From: Hirsutella rhossiliensis
Taxonomy: Eukaryota > Ascomycota > Sordariomycetes > Hypocreales > Ophiocordycipitaceae
Assembly: GCF_020360975.1 (NCBI RefSeq)
Contig: NW_025408679.1
Location: 1,364,001 to 1,428,000 of the forward strand
DNA length: 64,000 nt
Direction: 5' to 3'
This document shows positions 57,516 to 64,000 of this stretch, piece by piece; the stretch's first letter is position 1, and each line of letters opens with the position of its first letter. Under the pieces are notes generated by a model. That model made no database searches, was not told the origin of the DNA, and worked only from the letters and a program-made list of their open reading frames with translations. Both the position numbers and the translations under genes were made by a program.

Positions 57516-58980
57516 TAATAACTAAGGTTTCCTAAGGATTAAGGGAAACTCTAGCTAAGGGATTATATAAGCTATAATAAGCTTATAGTAACTATCGACC
57601 TTTATAGCTAGCTACGTAATACCTTTAATTACTATACCTTTTATCGCCCTTAAGGCGCCCTTTACTTACCTTAGAGCGATCTTCTTTACTAGTACTTATA
57701 TCTCTTACGTAAGCGCCTTATTAACTATAGCGTAGTACTAGTAGCCCTTATTTATAAGGGCGGCGATAGGTAAGGAGTTATTAATTATAACCTATATTAA
57801 AGTAGGCTGCTCTTTTATATAGGTAGATAATTCCTTCCTTTCCTTTACTAGTACTAGTAATTAAGGCTTTAAAACCTATCTTTACTTTAGAGCTACTTTT
57901 TTTCCTCTAAGCCTAAGGGCGCGGAGTCCTCTTTATTATTTAAGGTAAGGAGCGGTTTTATCTTCGCTACTTAAACTACTATAGGCCGTTAAGCTAAAAG
58001 GAAAGGGCATTTCGATATAAAGTATATAAACGCGCTATAATATAGGCAGCGGCTATTAGCTTTCCTTTTCTTAATTTCCTTACTTATTACCTACTTCGCT
58101 TACTACTTAAAGTATAGGATAGTATAAGGGATATTTAATAATAACTTCCTACCGCGTTTAGCTTAGTTTATATAAGTAGCTAATATTAAGGTATCCTTAT
58201 TAGTATTAATAGTTAGCTATTCCTCTTATTAAGGGGCGGTAATCCTATTACCGCTATATAGTATATACTTATAAAGCTTTTAGAAATATAGCGTTTACTT
58301 ATAGCTTTATACTACCTTTATTAACTAGCTTATATACTTACTATAGTTAGTAGGTATAATTATAAGGATAAGTAGCTTTTATAGAGCTAGTATAATTAAG
58401 TTCTATAACTATATAAGCTTCGCGCTATCTTTGTATACTATAGTTCCCGCTACTTATAAGAGCGTTTCTTTAAAGTTAAGGAGGAATCCGCTAAGGGTCT
58501 ATCTATCCCTTTACTTAAAGGTTTAAAGCCTATCTTATACCTTCTCTTACTCTTATACGTTACCGAATATATATATAAGATATTAAAAGAAGTCCTATAG
58601 GTCGCGTTTACCCTTAGGGCCGCCCTTATCTTAGAATCTAGAGATCCGCTATATCTAGGGCTCCGGTAGTATATAAAGGAGCGAATACTACGCTATATCG
58701 CGATAGCCGTTTAGGCCTTATTTCTTATTTATTATAAACTTTATTTATAGCTAGCTAAGAAAGAAGTAAAAGGACTTAGGCTTACTATCTTAAGTTAGCT
58801 AAGGAAGTAGCTTTTATATTAGTAGTGCCGCCGCTATAACTAATATTATAGAGGTTATAGGGGTTAACGCTAGTCTTATAAACGGCTCCCTTAGTATAGC
58901 GAGAACCTTATTCTTCTTACTAGCCGTCGCGCTTTTAATCGCTTTTAGGATAGCTATAATACTTCCTATCCGCCTAAGGA
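57516..58980 (-). pseudogene. Gypsy-C gag and protease relic
   Basis: Minus strand. The Gag capsid at about 58640-58200 shows the Ty3/Gypsy pattern: DLxDFFxYLIYIFGN, a LQTFKQRD-like helix turn, GFLLNFKETL, DSAKLIQLQN and IPTNYSKYI (Gln restored from TAA). The protease core ALIDSGC reads ALINKGC at 57741-57765, preceded by INNSLPIA, and ends in IIPQLEFPLILRKPWLLY at the Copia-A insertion point. It continues into the RT at 33704 and below. The first Gag codons and the 5' LTR should lie right of about 58960 but are not recognised. Confidence 0.83.
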
Positions 58981-59240
58981 GTAGTAGGGTGCTCCCTTAA
59001 GGAAGTAGCACCCTTTTTAAGGAGATATTTATTAGATCTATTAGTTAATAGCTTATATTATTATAGAGTAAGTAGAGGTATATATATAGGTACCGTTTAT
59101 AAGATAATATTAATAAGCTATATAAAGCTCTTTTATACGCGGCTAGCTTATATATATATATATATAGGATCCGACCTTTTATATATAACTATATAGCTTA
59201 AGCTATAGCCTAAGCCTATAACCTATAATAGTTAAAGACT
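58981..59240. other. Unassigned junction segment with a perfect hairpin
   Basis: It lies between the Gypsy-C gag and the truncated LINE-B copy, probably 5' untranslated or LTR sequence of Gypsy-C. At 58986-59014, agggtgct and agcaccct form an 8-bp perfect stem with a 13-nt loop that contains ccttaagg. Both arms keep their TG/CA dinucleotides. A (TA)n run lies at 59151-59169. No frame. Confidence 0.45.
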
Positions 59241-59244
59241 CTTA

Positions 59245-61630
59245 TAAAAGGGAAGTATATAAGATTTTTCTATAGCTAAAGGGATAGTACTATTAACCTA
59301 GCTTAAATAATACTAAAGACTAAGATATAATATACTAGGCCTAACCTAAACTTAACTAAGTTAGATTATATCCCTTAGACTATTATACTATAAGTTAATA
59401 CCTAGGCCTAAGCGCTTAAACTAGCTTTAAAATAAAAAGAAGTAGAAGCTAAGCTAGTTAAAGCTAAGACTATATCTTAGCTAGGACTATACTAGCTAAC
59501 GCTTTAAACGCTTAAGGATATCGACTAAGACCTAAACTATATCTTTACTACTTTAGTATAAATCGCAATAGCTATAGTTCTACGCTAAGGGTAAGTATTA
59601 CTTAAGGGTAATATATAGTTTACCTTAAAAGTAAGAAAGGTAATAAGGGAAGCTAAGAGGGTAAGGAAGAAGTATAAGTAAGAAAGGAGTAAGGTAAACT
59701 AAGAAGACCTATATAAAGTATTTATAGCTTAGAAGTAAACTATTTATAAATTAAGGAGGGCTTATTAGTATAAGTTCTTAAAGGAATTTAGCGCTAATAA
59801 TACTAAGCTTTAAAATATAAAGAGGTAGGCTAGACTTTATAGTAGGCTATTACTAAAACTAACTTATATCTTACTATTAGTTAAGGAGGGTAAAGACTAA
59901 TTAATAGAAACCTTTAAAGGGAAGGCTTAAATATTAGCTACTAAGTTCTTCTTACTAAAGGCTAGTATAACTTAAGGGCTACCTTAGCTTATAGCTAAGG
60001 CGACCTTTATAGTTAACTAATAGATCTAGCTAGCTAATATTATAGTAGCGCTAGGTAAGATAGTAAGATAGAAAGTAATAAGTTTAAATAATATCCTCTT
60101 AAGGTTTATTAAGAAGTATAAACTAGCCTTAGTTTAGTAACTAGCTATAATCTTTAATACTTATACTTATTTTTTATATTTCCTATATCGGTTTTATAAT
60201 ACGAACGTAATAGTAATCTAAAAGCTAAGTAAGAGGCTAGAAGCTTACTATATAGTAAGGGGATAGAGACTAATTTCCCTCCTACTTATAGTAAGGAAAG
60301 TACTTAAGTAGATATTAGCTTATAGGATTATAAGAGTAGTAAAGGTAAATAGTATCCTACTAAATAAATAAATAAGGAATAAGAAGGAACGCTTTATAAA
60401 GGCAGCGATCTTACTAATAATAAAATTAATATATATAACTTAAGACTAAAAGGGCATTATATTATTTTTATAGCTAGATATTAAAGGTATATTTAATATA
60501 GTTAACTATAATAAGCTTATAAGGAACTAAGGCTTAAGAGATACCTTAGATAGCTTATAAGCTTAATATAAAGCTTTATAAGTAATAAAAGATCGACCTT
60601 TTACTTTAATAAAAAGACTTTAAAGCTAACTTAAGTATTAATAAGAGTCCCTTAAGGCTCCCTTTTATCCTTAATTTTATTTCTATACTATATAACCCTT
60701 CTATATAAGAAGCTTAATATAATATATAGTATTTATACTATAGGCTTTACTAATAATATAAATATAGTTAGTATTAAACTTAATAAGGCTATTATAGTAG
60801 TATACTTAAAGGAGGCTTAGAAGGTATATATAAAGTAAGTAATTAAGTTTATAGTTACTTTTAAACTATTAAAGAGTAAGTTAATATACTTTATATAAAA
60901 GAGATAGGCAATAATAACGCTAGTTTACTTTAAGGCTAATATAGTAATACTAGTTTAAGAGGCCTACTTATTAATAGTTTAAGTATACTAAAAATTATAT
61001 TAAAAGGTATACTTAAAATAGCTTTAAGTAAAGATAAAGTACTAAACTATAGCCTTAACTAAGCTTATAGCGTTTATATAAGGCTATACCTTACTATACG
61101 CTAAGGAAGTCTATAGTAAGGTAATCTAGTCCTTAATCTCTTATACTATAGTTATATTTTATAAGATAATACTTATAAGGAGGAAACTATATAAGATTAT
61201 ATAAGACTTAGTATAGGACTAGTTAGCTTACCTTTAAGTAGTAATAGGCGCTTACTATATAACCTTAGTTTATTAAGTAAAAGTAAAAGTATAAGTGCTT
61301 TTAATTAACCTTTACTTAAACTAAAGAATAATAGATACCCTTTAAAGGTTAAAGGACTTAGGGCTCTTAAGCTAAATTTAACGCGCGTTTAATATAGTTA
61401 TAGATATACTTAAAAGGAAGCGATATTAAAGAAAGAGTAAGCCCTTAGCGGCGCTACTACTTAGTAGGCCCCCTTTTATAAAAGGGATAAAAAGGGTCTA
61501 GAGCTAAATAAGATTAAACGACCTCTTAGATAAAGCTAAGTCGCTTAAAAGGCTAAATAAAGAATAGGCCGCTTAATAAAATACTAAGAAAGGTATAATT
61601 TAATAATACTAAACTACCCTTTACCTTATT
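59245..61630 (+). pseudogene. LINE-B copy 2 ORF2 relic (end of endonuclease, reverse transcriptase)
   Basis: The plus-strand frame parallels 49400-47000 of copy 1. RT GVPQGS (Gln as TAA) is near 60640-60660, followed by a LFLYYIT block; FADD has decayed to FTNN near 60746-60760, still followed by an IVS-like segment (about 60766). The C-terminal part ends near 61630. Catalytic Asp codons are both lost to Asn, one step further than copy 1 (FADN), in keeping with heavier mutation. Confidence 0.78.
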
Positions 61631-61999
61631 AATATCCTATTATAGTTTAATAAAGTAATAACGCTAAACTATTATAAAAGCTTCCTTAAGTATATTAGTA
61701 TAGTAATTACTTAAATATATATAAGAAAGATTAAGCTTAATAACTTCCTCTTTAACTAATAGGTCCTTAGTATAGTCTTATTAATATATACCTTTAAATA
61801 AAAATAAGATACTATCTATTATATAATAATTAACTATTTATTAATAGTAAAGGTAAGGGAGTCCCTTTTAATATAAGCCTAAGATATAGGTAATATAAGA
61901 GTAGGCCTTTAAAGGGAAAAGATAGTAGTACTACTAGTATAATAGTTCCTTTACTTAAGTAGGCTTTATTAGTTCGACCTAGCTTAGAGGCTATATATA

Positions 62000-63760
62000 G
62001 ATATACTAGATAATAAGACTAAGGTCGCGCTAAAAATAAAGCGGCCTTAACTAAGACTACCTTAACTAACTACTTTCCTTATTAAAGCAACCTAATAAAA
62101 GGAGAGGACTTATAATAATAAAACTATAGTATTAACTAAACTAGACCTAAACTAAGTATAAACCTTATTACTTAAACTATAGACTAAATAAAACTAATAA
62201 GACCTAACTAAGCTAGCCTTAATAGCTATAAAGTAAGACCTACTATTAAAAGATTATAATTAAATAAGACCTAACTTAAAATTAAACTAAGATAAAGCTT
62301 ATAACTAGCCCTTAAACTATAACCTTAGCTTAACTTATTAATAGTAATATCTACCTTACTATTATAGTAGGAGTAATAGGACCCCTTTAAAGTAATATAT
62401 AAGGTAAAAGAAAGAGTAACCTAAGACTTATAAGGAGTATAAGGACTATTACTATTATAAGAAGCTTAATAATAGCTAGCTAGGCTTAACCTTAAACCTA
62501 AACTAAAGCTAGCTTAAACGGCTAGCTTATAAGATAAAGTAATAACTAAGGTCTATACTAAGGTAGGACCTATATTAGTAATAGCGTAAAGGCGTTTACT
62601 ATAGCTTATACTATAACCTTAGATTTAATTAAGGTTAAGACTAGTAATAATCTTAGCTAAGACCGAACTATAATAGCTATAAAAACGCTACTAAATAAAG
62701 TTAAGAGTATTAGTAAGGTTAGTAAGCGATATAAAATAAGGACGCTTTAAGGTAGGCTTAGTAATAAGAGAACTACTAAGCTATAGCTTAGCGTTAAAGC
62801 TAATAAAGGGTAATATAATAGGATCTTATACTAGCTTTAAGATAACCGTAGGTATAAGGATAGTAGTAAACTCCTTAGCCTTAGCCTTAAATAAAGCCTT
62901 AAATATAATAGCCGCCTTACCTTTACTTTTACCTTTACCTTTCTTTTTATTAAAAAGGGCTAAGGCTAAACTAGGCCTAGTAAGATTAAAACTATTATCC
63001 TTACTATTATAGTTATTACTAGTAATAAGATAGAAATAGTTAGCGAGATCGTTAACTACTATAAGAGTCTTTTTAATAACTAAATATAACTTAAGCTTAA
63101 TTTAAGCTAAGGTCTTAATATTATCGCTAAACTTACTTAAGTACTTCTTTAAGGACTTATATATATAGTAGGTATTATCTATAAAATAAGTAAAAGCTAA
63201 GGTAAGCGTCTTAATATTCTTAGTAATTATAGCTAAACTAAGGGCGGACTTACTTAACGCGCCCTTACCCTTAGTAGTAAGGGCCTATTAACTAGCGTAA
63301 ATATAAGTTTTTAAAGTAGCGTAATAAAAGCGCTCTTATACTAAGCCCTTAATAAAGGAGGGGCTATTAACCTTAGACTAAGCTTAGTAAAGGGTATATA
63401 TAGCCTCTTTACTTTTAAAGGTAATCTAAAATATAGATTAATACTAAACTTAGACTATATTATAGTAAGATAGGGTTACTTACTTAGTAATAAGACTAGT
63501 TAAAGTTAGTATAAGTAATATATACTTTAGCTTTTATAGCTAGTAAAGTTAGTAAAAAGTATTAAAAGTAAAACTAACTTACGATAAGACTAAGACTAAT
63601 ACTTATAAGACTAGTTTTAATAGCTAGTAAAGGACTTATAAGTAAGCTTACTAGTAAAGCGCTTAATATATATAAAATATAAGATAGAGCGCTTTAATCT
63701 TACTATAATAGTAACTTTCTTATAAAGAGGGGGTTTTAAAAGAAGTAAGCCGCTACTACC
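62000..63760 (-). pseudogene. LINE-B copy 2 ORF3 relic (antisense to the RT)
   Basis: The minus strand is colinear with 44880-46640: for example the segment at about 63180-63100 matches the YIYKSLEKYLGKF block and 62900-62960 matches the Lys/Gly-rich run. It carries more TAA/TAG than copy 1. Presence in the same antisense position shows ORF3 travelled with the LINE rather than being a chance insertion at the nest. No known domain recognised. Confidence 0.58.
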
Positions 63761-64000
63761 TAAGTTAGCTTCTTAGTTAAATATTATAATATAACGGCGA
63801 ACGAACTAAATATAGTATTAAAGAGACCTAAGGATATAAAAGTAATATAAGTAAGGAATTAAGGCCTATAAAAGAAATAGTAGATAGAAAGGTAAAAAGA
63901 AGTAAGAATAAAACTAAAGGGGGAGGGTAGGTATATATATATATAAGCTAGGCGCGCGTAATTAGTAATTACGTAATAGATAGTAAATATAGGCCGCCGC

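Larger units (their letters stand above)
59240..64000 (+). mobile_element. LINE-B copy 2, 5'-truncated, running off the window
   Basis: From about 59245 this is colinear, in opposite orientation, with LINE-B from about 49400 down to about 44640. The RT motif and the ORF3 marker are spaced nearly identically (about 2527 bp here, 2515 bp in copy 1). By that spacing its 3' end would fall about 520 bp beyond the window. ORF1 and most of the endonuclease are absent, the usual 5' truncation of LINEs. It is more TA-rich than copy 1, with fewer CG sites left. Confidence 0.82.

Noticed and set aside
1..64000. Long stop-poor frames as candidate functional genes
   Set aside because: Without ATG, and with TAA/TAG at expected Gln/Trp sites, the frames are relics. 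None has an intact start, and each recognised one lacks catalytic residues or is split.
1..64000. Alternative genetic code in which TAA/TAG encode Gln, as in some ciliates
   Set aside because: TAG also stands at conserved Trp positions (RT, integrase, chromodomain, gag), catalytic Asp is changed to Asn and zinc-knuckle Cys to Tyr, and LTR ends TG...CA read TA...TA. Mutation explains all of this; recoding does not.

Overview
This window looks like a fungal (filamentous ascomycete-type) heterochromatic transposon graveyard that has been mutated to near saturation by repeat-induced point mutation (RIP). CA and TG dinucleotides are almost absent while TA is everywhere. Coding frames survive as recognisable protein relics in which Gln and Trp codons have become TAA/TAG. 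ATG and TGA triplets are nearly missing. I find no intact gene, no host gene, no rRNA or tRNA gene and no CRISPR array. The phylum is inferred from RIP and the element families; I cannot name the species.

Layout. (1) 1-9381: two copies of a Tad1-like LINE (LINE-A) in opposite orientation. The plus-strand copy (about 2108-8647) sits inside the minus-strand copy (8648-9381, 1502-2107, 1-805). A solo Copia-A LTR (806-1501) also interrupts the minus copy. (2) 9382-19366: a complete Gypsy chromovirus relic (Gypsy-A, minus) with two 686-bp LTRs, TSD tttac, a chromodomain and an extra unidentified ORF that is split by a 177-bp solo LTR. (3) 19372-22690: mostly unidentified, with a large hairpin-forming inverted repeat at 20667-21155. 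(4) 22950-30130: an unidentified plus-strand coding relic, then Gypsy-B (minus, FLDD-type reverse transcriptase). (5) 30240-58980: a second chromovirus, Gypsy-C (minus), split inside its protease by a Russian-doll nest. (6) 59240-64000: a 5'-truncated copy of LINE-B in opposite orientation to the copy in the nest; it runs off the right edge.

The nest, read from TSDs and colinear joins, is: Gypsy-C contains Copia-A (33710-57510, minus, TSD atata). Copia-A contains Copia-B (36110-53590, plus, TSD attat). Copia-B is hit twice: in its 5' LTR by a gag-only LTR element (TR-GAG-1, 36473-38345) and in its 3' LTR by LINE-B (44124-53346, 15-bp TSD). LINE-B in turn contains TR-GAG-2 (49976-51848). Removing the inserts rejoins the Copia-A reverse transcriptase frame, the Gypsy-C protease frame and both Copia-B LTRs.

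The points most worth following up are the gag-only TR-GAG family, the antisense ORF carried in the 3' region of LINE-B in both copies, the extra ORF downstream of the Gypsy-A chromodomain, half-tRNA(iMet)-type primer sites in both Copia elements, and the residual CA/TG sites, which seem to sit mostly in GCA/TGC context. No promoter, riboswitch or transcription terminator could be supported. Gene boundaries are approximate because start codons are erased.
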